Assembly: GCF_900880625.1 (NCBI RefSeq)
Contig: NZ_CAAHFB010000001.1
Coordinates: 434,001 to 498,000, forward strand
DNA from: Halorhabdus rudnickae
GTDB lineage: Archaea; Halobacteriota; Halobacteria; Halobacteriales; Haloarculaceae
Direction: 5' to 3'
Length of the DNA: 64,000 nt
Every line of letters begins with the position of its first letter. The first letter of the stretch is position 1. Both the position numbers and the translations under genes were made by a program. The notes beneath the pieces were generated by a model. That model had not been told where the DNA came from and did no database searches. It saw only the letters and a program-made list of their open reading frames with translations. This document shows positions 25,851 through 33,851 of this stretch, one piece after another.

Positions 25851-26165
25851 ATGGCCAGTACACCACACGATCACGACCACGACGCCGAACCGGTCACTGA
25901 CCACGTCCACGACAACTCCTGGTCGGCTAATCTCGAACAGCCAGAACATGCCGACGATCGCGAACTGGTTGTGCGCCAGGCGATCGAAGCGATCGAACAC
26001 ACGGCCTCCGGCCACCACGTCAATCTGGTGACTCATGAGAACCACGGACATCCGTCGGCGTATCTCTATGGAGCACTCGAAGACGAATACGACGACGGAG
26101 CAATCGACTGGGAGTTCGTCGACCAGTGTGGCTGTGGTGGCTACGTCCTTCGGATACACGTCTGA
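25851..26165 (+). CDS. CGCGG-motif small protein, candidate radical-SAM-modified RiPP precursor
   Basis: A 104-residue protein rich in His and Asp at the start (PHDHDHDAEPVTDHVHDNSW). The middle reads VVRQAIEAIEHTASGHHVNL and VTHENHGHPSAYLYGALEDE. Near the C-terminus WEFVDQCGCGGYVLRIHV carries the CGCGG motif. From memory this matches a haloarchaeal family annotated as CGCGG putative radical-SAM-modified RiPP; that modification is a database inference, not proven. No radical SAM gene occurs in the window, so a maturase would have to lie elsewhere. The gene is intact, has its own promoter, and is flanked by a transposase and gene fragments. Confidence 0.75.
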   Translation: MASTPHDHDHDAEPVTDHVHDNSWSANLEQPEHADDRELVVRQAIEAIEHTASGHHVNLVTHENHGHPSAYLYGALEDEYDDGAIDWEFVDQCGCGGYVLRIHV

Positions 26166-26255
26166 TCAGACAATCCAGACGCAGATTTCTTCTGGCGATT
26201 TTCTACTCGACCGTTCGACCAAATTCGATGGCAGCGCGAAAACAGTAGACTCGGA

Positions 26256-26471
26256 TCAGTCGTCGTTCAGAACCCCTTCAGCGACGGCCATGTCCTCGCC
26301 GGGATCGTCGGCCGATTTCCTGAGGACGAACCGCTTGCGGACGAGGTCAGCCGCGTAGATGATCGTCCCGAGGATGATGAGCGTGTCCTCGGGCACCCGG
26401 GACCAGAGCAGGTTCTGGATCAACGGCTGGTTGTAGAACGCGAGGCTCCGACCCGCCGCGTACGTGCCCGT
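26256..26471 (-). pseudogene. C-terminal fragment of a quinol-dependent nitric oxide reductase (NorB-like)
   Basis: About 70 residues resemble the last membrane helix and tail of qNOR: GTYAAGRSLAFYNQPLIQNL, LWSRVPEDTLIILGTIIYAA, DLVRKRFVLRK, ending AVAEGVLNDD. The rest of the 700-plus residue enzyme is absent; the frame upstream runs directly into an unrelated fragment on the other strand at about 26470. This is a deletion or rearrangement scar. NO reduction fits the presence of Hcp at 33.9 kb. Confidence 0.6.
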
Positions 26472-26580
26472 GAAGATCTTTGGGGACGAGAGCGCCGTCA
26501 TCTACGAGTTGGTCGCGGAGGATCCGACGAACGAACCCGATTACGACGGGATTCTCGACGCTGTCGAAGCCGCTCAATAA
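26464..26580 (+). pseudogene. C-terminal fragment of an unidentified gene
   Basis: A plus-strand frame reads VPVKIFGDESAVIYELVAED and ends ILDAVEAAQ at TAA 26580. It looks like the acidic C-terminal 35 residues of a haloarchaeal protein. It has no start and abuts the nitric oxide reductase tail head-on, so two gene ends have been joined at about 26465-26475. The parent protein is not recognised. Confidence 0.4.
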
Positions 26581-26606
26581 GCTACAATCGCACAGAGAGA
26601 CGTCAC

Positions 26607-27266
26607 TCACTCTTCGACAGTCGTGACAGTGAACAGCGAGTCATCCGAGAGGACGTTCCGGACGCGGCCGTGCCAGGCTTCTGCAAACACCTCGCGATCC
26701 TCTTCGTCGGCCGTTCCATCAAGGATTTGACGCAGGTTCCCCATCGCCGGTCCGCCATCCGGGACATCGCTGACATGGTAGGTAACTTCGACTGTTTTGT
26801 CGGTATCGGTCCGCCGGAATCGGAACGTCGGCTCGGCTGTTTCTGCATCGAACGCATTGAATGCCAGCAGCTCACGCCGGTTGCCGACGCCATCACCAAG
26901 GCCACCGAACCCATCTTCCTGCGCTGCCCCCGTGATATACGAGATAATCCGGCTCATGACGCCATACGTGGCGTCGTCACGTGGTCCGGGGGCGAGTACC
27001 TCGACGTCACTACGGACGGGAAGGTCCTCGGGGTACAGCGCATCGAGGCCGAGTTGCGTGATCCGGTAGGCCCCTGACGCTGTCGGACAGGAGTGACCGG
27101 CTTCTTTCACGACGTCGCGATAGGTAATCACGAACGGCTCGCCCGGTTCGAGGACGACGAGTGCTTCTGCAACCGGATCGCGGATTCGGATCGGTTCGAC
27201 GTCGTCGTCGACGGCCCAGTTCGTGTCTGTACGCTTCGTCTCGGTCGGCGTCGTGTTCTCTGCCAT
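26607..27266 (-). CDS. FmdE-like protein
   Basis: A 219-residue protein resembling the FmdE (formylmethanofuran dehydrogenase subunit E) domain family. The diagnostic patch is VVKEAGHSCPTASGAYRITQ (about residues 50-70), with LGLDALYPEDLPVRSDVEVL and MSRIISYITGAAQEDGFGGL after it. Haloarchaea lack methanogenesis, so here the fold probably binds a metal or cofactor in another role. It lies between a nitric oxide reductase remnant and a metal-transporting ATPase on the same strand; the 39-base gap to the ATPase gene suggests co-transcription. Confidence 0.6.
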   Translation of the reverse strand: MAENTTPTETKRTDTNWAVDDDVEPIRIRDPVAEALVVLEPGEPFVITYRDVVKEAGHSCPTASGAYRITQLGLDALYPEDLPVRSDVEVLAPGPRDDATYGVMSRIISYITGAAQEDGFGGLGDGVGNRRELLAFNAFDAETAEPTFRFRRTDTDKTVEVTYHVSDVPDGGPAMGNLRQILDGTADEEDREVFAEAWHGRVRNVLSDDSLFTVTTVEE

Positions 27267-27305
27267 TGGTTGTGGAATTGGGAGTGCTGTTGTCGCTCGG
27301 TTTTA

Positions 27306-29276
27306 TCAGTACCGCAGCAGGCGCATCCCGTTGGCGATCACGGCGAGGACGCTGGCCTCGTGGACGAGCATGCCCAGCGCGAGAGTTACATAGCTCGTGA
27401 GGACGCCGGCCAGGAGGACCGACACGGTCAGCACCGCGAGACCGACGTTCTCGTAGATGTTCCGCCGGGTTGCTTTGCTCAGTTTCACCGCATACGGGAT
27501 TCGTTCGAGGTCGTCAGCCATCAGCGCCATGTCGGCAGTCTCGATCGCGGTGTCAGTACCGGCGGCACCCATCGCGATGCCAACGTCGGCGGTCGCCAGC
27601 GAGGGGGCATCGTTGATGCCGTCGCCGACCATCGCGACGACGTGACCGTCCTCACGGAGTTCCTCGACGACGCGCTGTTTGTCCTCGGGCAAGAGTGCTG
27701 CCCGATAGTCGTCGATGCCGACTTCCTGCGTGGCGGCTTCGCCGCCACGTTCTCGGAGGGCGGTGAAACCGGCCTCCCTGGCAACTGCAGCAGCGACGCG
27801 TTCGTTGTCACCGGTGAGCATCACTGTCTCGATGCCGGCATTCTGGAGGGCCCCAATCACGCCCGGCGCGGCCTCCCGGAGTTCGTCACGCATGGCGATC
27901 ACGCCGACGACGACGCCGTCATGGACGATGTGGACGACAGTCTCGCCGCGCTCCTCGCGCTTGCGGACGTAGTCGGCGACTTCGTCGGTGACCTCGATAT
28001 TGCGTTCGTCGAGCAACTTCCTATTGCCGACGACGATTTCCCGGCCGTCGTACTGGGCAGTGACGCCCTTGCCCGCGATCACGTCGAAGTCATCGGGATC
28101 GGGAAGGGGCCGCCCAGCCGACGATTCGGCTGGCTCTGTGGCAACTGCCACGCCGCCGTCGGTCGCCGTTGTCGGCCGGTCCTGTGCGGCTTGGACGATT
28201 GCATCGGCGAGGTAGTGTTCGCTCTTCTTCTCGGCGATCGCCGCGAGTTCCAGCGCCGCCTCGTCCTCGACGCCGAAGCCCTCAACGTCCGCCACGCGGG
28301 TCTCGCCTTTCGTGAGCGTGCCCGTCTTGTCGAAGGCGACGAGGTCGATCTTGCCGGCCTGTTCGAGGTGCTCACCGCCTTTCATCAGAACGCCCGAGCG
28401 AGCAGCGTTGCCGATCGCGCTGACAATGCTAACTGGCGGGCCGATCACCAAGGCACCGGGACAGCCGATCACCAACAACGTCAGTGAGAGGATCGCGTTT
28501 TGGGTTACTGTATAGGCACCGATCGACAGCGCAATCACGCCCGGCGTGTAGTACTTTGCGAACCGATCGATGATGCTCTCGGTCGGCGACTGGGCCTCCT
28601 GGGCCTCTTCGACGCGGCGGATGATCCGCTGGAGCGTGGTGTCGGGGCCCGCCCCGGTTGTCGTAATCTCGATAGCACCCTCCTGGTTGATCGTGCCGGC
28701 GTAGACCTCGTCACCGTCGGTCTTGTGGACGGGCGCGCTCTCGCCTGTGACTGGGGCCTGGTTGACGGCACTTTCGCCCTCAACCACGTCACCGTCCACG
28801 GGAATCTTCTCGCCGGGTTTGACGATGACAGTCTCGCCCGCTTCGACCTCCCAAGCAGAGACTTCGACGAGTTGGCCGTCGCGGCGCACAGTGGCCGTAT
28901 CGGGCGTCATTTCGAGTAGTTCTTCGAGGGCGTTGCGCGTCTTGTGCATCGTCCGCCCTTCGAGATACGATCCAAGCGCGAACAAGAAGACCACCGCGGC
29001 GGCCTCCCAGTACGATCCGATCGCGATTGCGCCGACGGCTGCCAGCGTCACGAGCGTCTTAATTCCCAGCGTCCGGCTCGTGACCTCGTAGTAGGCGGTC
29101 CGGGCGATGTCGTAGCCGCCGACAACGGCCGCGAGGATCAAGATCGCGGCGCTCGCCGTATCGAAGGCCGAAACGTAGCCGAGACTCCAACCGCCGGCAT
29201 ACAGCAGGCCGCTCACCGCGACGATGGTGGCCTTCCGGTGTTTGCGATAGTATTGTTTGACTGATTGGGTATCCAT
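27306..29276 (-). CDS. heavy-metal P-type ATPase with CPG transport motif
   Basis: P1B-type metal exporter of 656 residues, start MDTQSVKQYYRKHRKATI at 29276. Two N-terminal membrane helices, the actuator TGES loop (NQAPVTGESAPVHK), phosphorylation site [29 protein letters not shown] and VAMVGDGINDAPSLATADVG are all present. The transmembrane metal motif is VIGCPGALVIGPP, with CPG instead of CPC, and the nucleotide-domain signature is EKKSEHYLADAI rather than SEHPLA. The last helix has LVHEASVLAVIANGMRLL, like Zn/Cd-type pumps. There is no N-terminal HMA domain; a separate HMA protein precedes it by 11 bases. Substrate is uncertain. Confidence 0.85.
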   Translation of the reverse strand: MDTQSVKQYYRKHRKATIVAVSGLLYAGGWSLGYVSAFDTASAAILILAAVVGGYDIARTAYYEVTSRTLGIKTLVTLAAVGAIAIGSYWEAAAVVFLFALGSYLEGRTMHKTRNALEELLEMTPDTATVRRDGQLVEVSAWEVEAGETVIVKPGEKIPVDGDVVEGESAVNQAPVTGESAPVHKTDGDEVYAGTINQEGAIEITTTGAGPDTTLQRIIRRVEEAQEAQSPTESIIDRFAKYYTPGVIALSIGAYTVTQNAILSLTLLVIGCPGALVIGPPVSIVSAIGNAARSGVLMKGGEHLEQAGKIDLVAFDKTGTLTKGETRVADVEGFGVEDEAALELAAIAEKKSEHYLADAIVQAAQDRPTTATDGGVAVATEPAESSAGRPLPDPDDFDVIAGKGVTAQYDGREIVVGNRKLLDERNIEVTDEVADYVRKREERGETVVHIVHDGVVVGVIAMRDELREAAPGVIGALQNAGIETVMLTGDNERVAAAVAREAGFTALRERGGEAATQEVGIDDYRAALLPEDKQRVVEELREDGHVVAMVGDGINDAPSLATADVGIAMGAAGTDTAIETADMALMADDLERIPYAVKLSKATRRNIYENVGLAVLTVSVLLAGVLTSYVTLALGMLVHEASVLAVIANGMRLLRY

Positions 29277-29287
29277 GATTGGTCTCG

Positions 29288-29503
29288 TTAGGCGGGCTGA
29301 GGCGTATAGCCCTGGTTCTCGATGGTCTGTTCGAACGTGGCGGGGTCGGCGACGCTGTCGTCGTAGTTGATCTCGACGCGGCCGGTCGAGTAGTGTACCT
29401 CGACATCTTCGACGCCCTCCTGATTCGAGAGGGCCCCTTCGACGGTGCTTGCACAGCTCGGGCAATCGAAGTCCATAACCCGGAGTTGCGTTGTCTTGCT
29501 CAT
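29288..29503 (-). CDS. HMA-domain metal chaperone
   Basis: A 71-residue heavy-metal-associated domain with the metal site in MDFDCPSCASTVEGAL (CxxC at residues 14-17) and the usual beta-alpha-beta continuation GRVEINYDDSVADPATFEQT, ending ENQGYTPQPA. It probably delivers metal ions to the adjacent ATPase, replacing the fused HMA domain. The ATG is 27-34 bases after a TATA-like TACTTATA on the minus strand (29530-29538), a leaderless layout. It is divergent from a winged-helix regulator. Confidence 0.88.
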   Translation of the reverse strand: MSKTTQLRVMDFDCPSCASTVEGALSNQEGVEDVEVHYSTGRVEINYDDSVADPATFEQTIENQGYTPQPA

Positions 29504-29551
29504 TGCAATTCAACGTAACACCTGAATTGCTATAAGTATTTTTTAAATGAT

Positions 29552-29593
29552 ATGTTTGAATGTACACACGAGATGTTTAAACGGACAAACGAG
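29552..29593. promoter_or_regulatory. 21-base tandem direct repeat, probable metalloregulator operator
   Basis: Two adjacent 21-base units agree at 17 of 21 positions: 29552-29572 starts atgtttgaatgtacacacga and 29573-29593 starts atgtttaaacggacaaacga. The second holds the perfect palindrome gtttaaac. The unit length equals two helical turns. It lies in the 186-base gap between the HMA-ATPase operon and the divergent winged-helix gene, next to the HMA promoter. Confidence 0.55.
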
Positions 29594-29689
29594 TCGTCTA
29601 GAGCTTTGACAGGCCTCCAGGGGTGAGCGGCGGGCGGAGTCCAGGCGATGGTCGCCACTACTTAGCGTGTACAGACCGTCAGGTCACCT

Positions 29690-30208
29690 ATGAGCAACTC
29701 TGATGTCGACCACGATCTTGAGGATATTGCCGTTCGAGATACGCGGGTCTCTACTGCTATTGATGAACCAATGCGGGCAATGATTCTCGATATTCTCGCC
29801 GACGAGACATTGACGGCGGGAGATGTACACAAGCGCCTCTCCCACAGAGGGATCGACCGGACGGAGAATACGGTCCGTCACCACATCAACGAACTCCGGG
29901 ATGCTGGTCTCGTCGATGTAGTGCGGTTCGAAGAGGGGCGTGGCGGAACGACGAAATACTACGGGGCGAACACGATTGTCCTCTCGTACTCGCTGCCAGC
30001 ATCGGCTACGCCCGCAATTGAAGAGATGGTCAACGCAGTCCAGCCAGAGGTCGAAGCGATACTCGCAACGTTGACCGACGAGTACGACGACGCACTCAAC
30101 GAAATCACGACAGATATGCAACCCTGTGAACATTGTCGTACCCAAAAATACGAGACGTACGTCCTGTTGACCGTTCTTCGACAAGCGTTTGTCCAATCGA
30201 TCAACTAG
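29690..30208 (+). CDS. winged-helix regulator with C-terminal Cys pair, probable metalloregulator
   Basis: A 172-residue ArsR-like transcription regulator. The DNA-binding domain is AIDEPMRAMILDILADETLT, KRLSHRGIDRTENTVRHHIN and ELRDAGLVDVVRFEEGRGGT. After a helical dimerisation part, the C-terminus reads MQPCEHCRTQKYETYVLLTV, where CxxC could bind a metal. The gene is divergent from the HMA-ATPase operon over a tandem repeat and upstream of copA, so metal-responsive control of one or both is the simplest reading; this is inference from position and the cysteines. Confidence 0.75.
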   Translation: MSNSDVDHDLEDIAVRDTRVSTAIDEPMRAMILDILADETLTAGDVHKRLSHRGIDRTENTVRHHINELRDAGLVDVVRFEEGRGGTTKYYGANTIVLSYSLPASATPAIEEMVNAVQPEVEAILATLTDEYDDALNEITTDMQPCEHCRTQKYETYVLLTVLRQAFVQSIN

Positions 30209-30371
30209 ACTATTGATTACAATTCATAGACTGAGTGCCATACATCTCGTTCGACACTCAAAACCACAGGTGACTGAGCGCCAGGCGTACCCTGTAGTAG
30301 CTATTTGCTGTGCCATTTTCTTCTATGCAATAGGGTAGTTCAACCTTACGCAGGTCAACGAATCGATCACG

Positions 30372-30479
30372 ATGCTCGGAAGAATTCAGATTGACGGAAA
30401 GTTGTACCAGTTTTGTTGTCCGTCGTGTATATCGCGGTTCGAGGTGACGTACGAACAGCGCCAGCAGGGAGCCGATTGA
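30372..30479 (+). CDS. tiny YHS/TRASH-like Cys protein, possibly truncated
   Basis: A 35-codon frame, MLGRIQIDGKLYQFCCPSCI then SRFEVTYEQRQQGAD, resembling the second half of haloarchaeal TRASH/YHS-type metal-binding miniproteins found next to CopA (normally C..C...G..Y.FCCP.C...F...). The expected upstream CxxC is missing, so it is either a shortened metallochaperone or a remnant. It lies 105 bases before copA on the same strand. The rest of 30209-30584 is AT-richer and shows no other gene. Confidence 0.45.
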   Translation: MLGRIQIDGKLYQFCCPSCISRFEVTYEQRQQGAD

Positions 30480-30584
30480 CGAGAGAAATACCTCGTCCAG
30501 ACGCTTTGTATTCGAAGTTTTTCACCCCTTCTCAATGAATTTCTCAAAGGGCAAATCGATTGAACTAGGGGGCCGTATGAGTAC

Positions 30585-33248
30585 ATGATGAGTCAACGCC
30601 GAAGTCAAATCAACATCCAGGGGATGAGTTGCGCAAACTGTTCGCAAACCATCGCCGACACCGTCACGTCCCTCGATGGCGTCAGAGACGCGAACATCAA
30701 TTTCGCGACCGACGAGGGTAGCGTCAAGTACAACCCGGCGGATACCTCACTCGGCCAAATTTACGATGCCATCGAGGACGCCGGCTACTCGCCGGTCACT
30801 GATTCGGTGACCATTGCCATTACGGACATGTCGTGTGCGAACTGCTCGGAGACAGTGCACGACGCACTCAAGCAGACACCTGGTGTTGTCACAGCGGACG
30901 TGAATTTCGCGACTGATGAGGCACAGGTCACGTACAACCCTGCGGAGGCAAGTCTCACGGACTTTTACGACGCCATCGAGACTGCAGGCTACTCGCCAGT
31001 CCGTGAGAACGCTGATTCCGAGGACGGGTCGGGAGGCGATGCCCGAGAAGCTGCCCGCCAAGAGGAGATCAGGCGACAGTTGCGGTTGACCCTGTTCGGC
31101 GCGGTGCTGTCTGCTCCGCTACTCGTCTTCCTCGTCGAGAAGTTCCTCCTGGGTGGTAGCGTCCTCCCGAAGACAGTCTTCGGCATCGAGTTCGGTTGGG
31201 TTGAGTTCCTGCTGGCGACGCCGGTCCAAGTGTTGCTCGGCCGGCCGTTCTACAAGAACTCCTACACGGCGCTCGTCACGAACGGCCGCGCCAACATGGA
31301 CGTACTGATCGCGCTCGGCTCGACCACCGCATATGTCTACTCCGTCGCTGTCCTGCTGGGCGCTATCGCCGGCGGTCTGTACTTCGACACGGCCGCACTC
31401 ATCCTCGTGTTCATCACACTAGGGAACTACCTCGAGGCCCGCTCGAAAGGCCAGGCCAGCGAGGCCCTGCGCAAACTCCTGGAGATGGAGGCCGAGACGG
31501 CCACCGTCGTCGACGAGGACGGGAACGAAGAGGAAATCCCGCTCGAAGACGTTGCGGTCGGCGACCGGATGAAGGTCCGCCCCGGTGAACAAATTCCCAC
31601 GGATGGCATCGTCGTCGACGGGCAAAGCGCTGTCGACGAATCGATGGTTACCGGGGAGTCGGTGCCCGTCGAGAAGAGCGAAGGCGACGAGGTCGTCGGC
31701 TCCACGATAAACGAGAACGGCGTCCTCGTCGCCGAGGCGACGAAGGTCGGCAAAGACACCGCCTTACAGCAGATCGTCCAGACGGTTAAGGAAGCCCAAT
31801 CCCGCCAGCCCGACATTCAAAACCTCGCAGATCGCATCTCCGCGTACTTCGTGCCAGCGGTCATCGGCAACGCCATTCTCTGGGGCGTCGTCTGGTTCCT
31901 CTTCCCCGAAGCGCTTGCGGGATTTGTCAACTCACTCCCGCTGTGGGGCCTCGTTGCAGGCGGACCCGTCGCCGCTGGTGGCGTGTCGGTATTCGAGTTC
32001 GCTATCATCGTCTTCGCCTCTGCCGTGCTCATTGCTTGCCCCTGTGCGCTGGGGCTGGCAACGCCGGCGGCGACGATGGTCGGGACGACTCTCGGTGCAC
32101 AGAACGGCGTCCTGTTCAAAGGCGGTGATATCCTCGAACGGGCGAAAGACATCGACACGGTCGTCTTCGACAAGACGGGCACGCTCACGAAAGGCGAGAT
32201 GGAACTGACCGATGTCGTCGTGCTCAATGGTGACGGACAACCGGTCGCTGACAGCGCGGATACGACTCCTGACGGCGGCCAGCTTACTGCACAGGACCGC
32301 CTCAGCGAGGACGACGTGCTGCGGCTTGCGGCCACCGCCGAGAGCGGGAGCGAACACCCGCTCGCCCGCGCGATTGTCGACGGCGCGAGGGACCGCGGTA
32401 TCGACGTGACCGATCCCGATGAGTTCGAGAACGTCCCCGGTCACGGGATCAGCGCGACCGTGGGTGATCGCGAAGTGCTGGTCGGCAACCGGAAGTTGCT
32501 CCGTGACAACGGGATCGACCCCTCACCAGCCCAGGAGACGATGAAACGCCTCGAGAGCGAGGGGAAGACTGCGATGCTCGTTGCGCTGCGCGGCTCGACA
32601 CGAAGCGAGAACCGCGACGGGGGCGGCGCCACGCCACGAGCAGAGGGCGAACTCGTGGGTGTGGTCGCCGACGCCGACACGATCAAAGACAGCGCGACCG
32701 AGGCCGTAAGCCAACTGCAGGAACGCGGCGCCGACGTGATGATGATTACCGGCGACAACGAGCGGACCGCCCGCGCGGTCGGTAAGCAGGTCGGGATCGA
32801 CCCCGAGAACGTCCGCGCTGAGGTGCTCCCTGAGGACAAGTCCGACACTGTTGAGTCCATCCAGGACGAAGGGCGGAAGGCGATGATGGTGGGCGACGGT
32901 GTCAACGACGCGCCCGCGCTCGCAGTCGCGTACGTCGGTACCGCCATCGGCTCGGGGACGGACGTGGCCATCGAGGCAGCCGACGTCACCCTGATGCGGG
33001 ACGACCCGGTTGACGTCCTAAAGGCGATCCGGATCTCGGATGCGACGCTCGCAAAGATCAAGCAGAACCTCGTGTGGGCGCTTGGTTACAACACGTTGAT
33101 GATTCCGCTCGCTTCGATCGGCTTGCTCCAACCGGTTCTGGCGGCCGGTGCGATGGCATTTTCGAGCGTGTCGGTACTCTCGAACAGCCTGCTGTTCCGC
33201 CGGTATACCCCTGACCACGACTACAAGCTACTCGGTCGCCTCCGCTGA
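30585..33248 (+). CDS. copA: copper-exporting P-type ATPase with two HMA domains
   Basis: Cu(I)-type P1B ATPase of 887 residues. Two N-terminal HMA domains carry [16 protein letters not shown] and [16 protein letters not shown]. Membrane helices follow, then [18 protein letters not shown], the ion motif [48 protein letters not shown] and [13 protein letters not shown]. The last helix has [18 protein letters not shown], typical of copper pumps. Two ATGs in tandem at 30585/30588 leave the start open by one residue. The stretch [14 protein letters not shown] has Tyr where almost all relatives have Asp (ADVG), an unusual change near the phosphate site. A CopA tail remnant lies just downstream. 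Confidence 0.93.
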   Translation: MMSQRRSQINIQGMSCANCSQTIADTVTSLDGVRDANINFATDEGSVKYNPADTSLGQIYDAIEDAGYSPVTDSVTIAITDMSCANCSETVHDALKQTPGVVTADVNFATDEAQVTYNPAEASLTDFYDAIETAGYSPVRENADSEDGSGGDAREAARQEEIRRQLRLTLFGAVLSAPLLVFLVEKFLLGGSVLPKTVFGIEFGWVEFLLATPVQVLLGRPFYKNSYTALVTNGRANMDVLIALGSTTAYVYSVAVLLGAIAGGLYFDTAALILVFITLGNYLEARSKGQASEALRKLLEMEAETATVVDEDGNEEEIPLEDVAVGDRMKVRPGEQIPTDGIVVDGQSAVDESMVTGESVPVEKSEGDEVVGSTINENGVLVAEATKVGKDTALQQIVQTVKEAQSRQPDIQNLADRISAYFVPAVIGNAILWGVVWFLFPEALAGFVNSLPLWGLVAGGPVAAGGVSVFEFAIIVFASAVLIACPCALGLATPAATMVGTTLGAQNGVLFKGGDILERAKDIDTVVFDKTGTLTKGEMELTDVVVLNGDGQPVADSADTTPDGGQLTAQDRLSEDDVLRLAATAESGSEHPLARAIVDGARDRGIDVTDPDEFENVPGHGISATVGDREVLVGNRKLLRDNGIDPSPAQETMKRLESEGKTAMLVALRGSTRSENRDGGGATPRAEGELVGVVADADTIKDSATEAVSQLQERGADVMMITGDNERTARAVGKQVGIDPENVRAEVLPEDKSDTVESIQDEGRKAMMVGDGVNDAPALAVAYVGTAIGSGTDVAIEAADVTLMRDDPVDVLKAIRISDATLAKIKQNLVWALGYNTLMIPLASIGLLQPVLAAGAMAFSSVSVLSNSLLFRRYTPDHDYKLLGRLR

Positions 33249-33269
33249 ATATCTCTCCACTCGCTAGAT

Positions 33270-33403
33270 TTGCTGGAACTCCTCCAGCCCGTACTGGCCC
33301 CGGCGGCGATGGCCTTCTACAGCGTCTCCGTGCTGACAAATAGCCTGCTTTCAGGCGGTACACGCCGGAGACGGATAACCGGATCTTCGGTCGCTTTCGG
33401 TGA
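33270..33403 (+). pseudogene. C-terminal fragment of a second CopA
   Basis: Directly after copA a frame reads LLELLQPVLAPAAMAFYSVS VLTNSLL, a near copy of the end of CopA. A one-base loss then shifts the frame; the other frame continues FRRYTPETDNRIFGRFR and stops at 33403, matching the CopA ending [17 protein letters not shown]. So about 40 residues of a second, diverged copper ATPase remain. Loss by recombination between tandem copA genes would explain it. Confidence 0.75.
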
Positions 33404-33851
33404 CGGTGACCTCCCGAGCCGGTCAGAACTCGTCCCGACACGGCCTGGAGCCCATATGCTCTCTTTCGAACCAGCTAACTGCTTGCCCTCTCAACAGCCA
33501 CGATCGGGCCTTCACTTGGGTACCTGTTTCAGATCTGGATTCGCGATCATCAACACTAGAAAATAATGTTGATTATCTTCTCTTCTAGTCTTGGACACAT
33601 CCGATTGGGGCCGAGTGCAGATCAGTTATATGCTTAGCGAATATGTTCGGCAACACATCGTTGGGCAACCGGCCAAAAGATAGTGTCGTGACAAGGATAC
33701 GTGTCCGACAAGTGGGGCGGCGCGCCGCCAGTGACGAGCGGGCGCTGACCCACGATGGCGACAGTCGCGAAGGACGCCCAACGCGGGTCCAGCCGACTGT
33801 GGCCTGTCCGCAACCCCGGACTCGATCCTGCCACGACCAACGTGATCAGCT
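33404..33851. other. intergenic region before hcp
   Basis: No credible gene is seen. An inverted repeat, atcaaca and tgttgat around an 11-base loop, lies at 33549-33573. A TATA-like gttatatgc occurs near 33626. GC content rises after 33680, but all frames there have non-coding composition. Confidence 0.35.
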
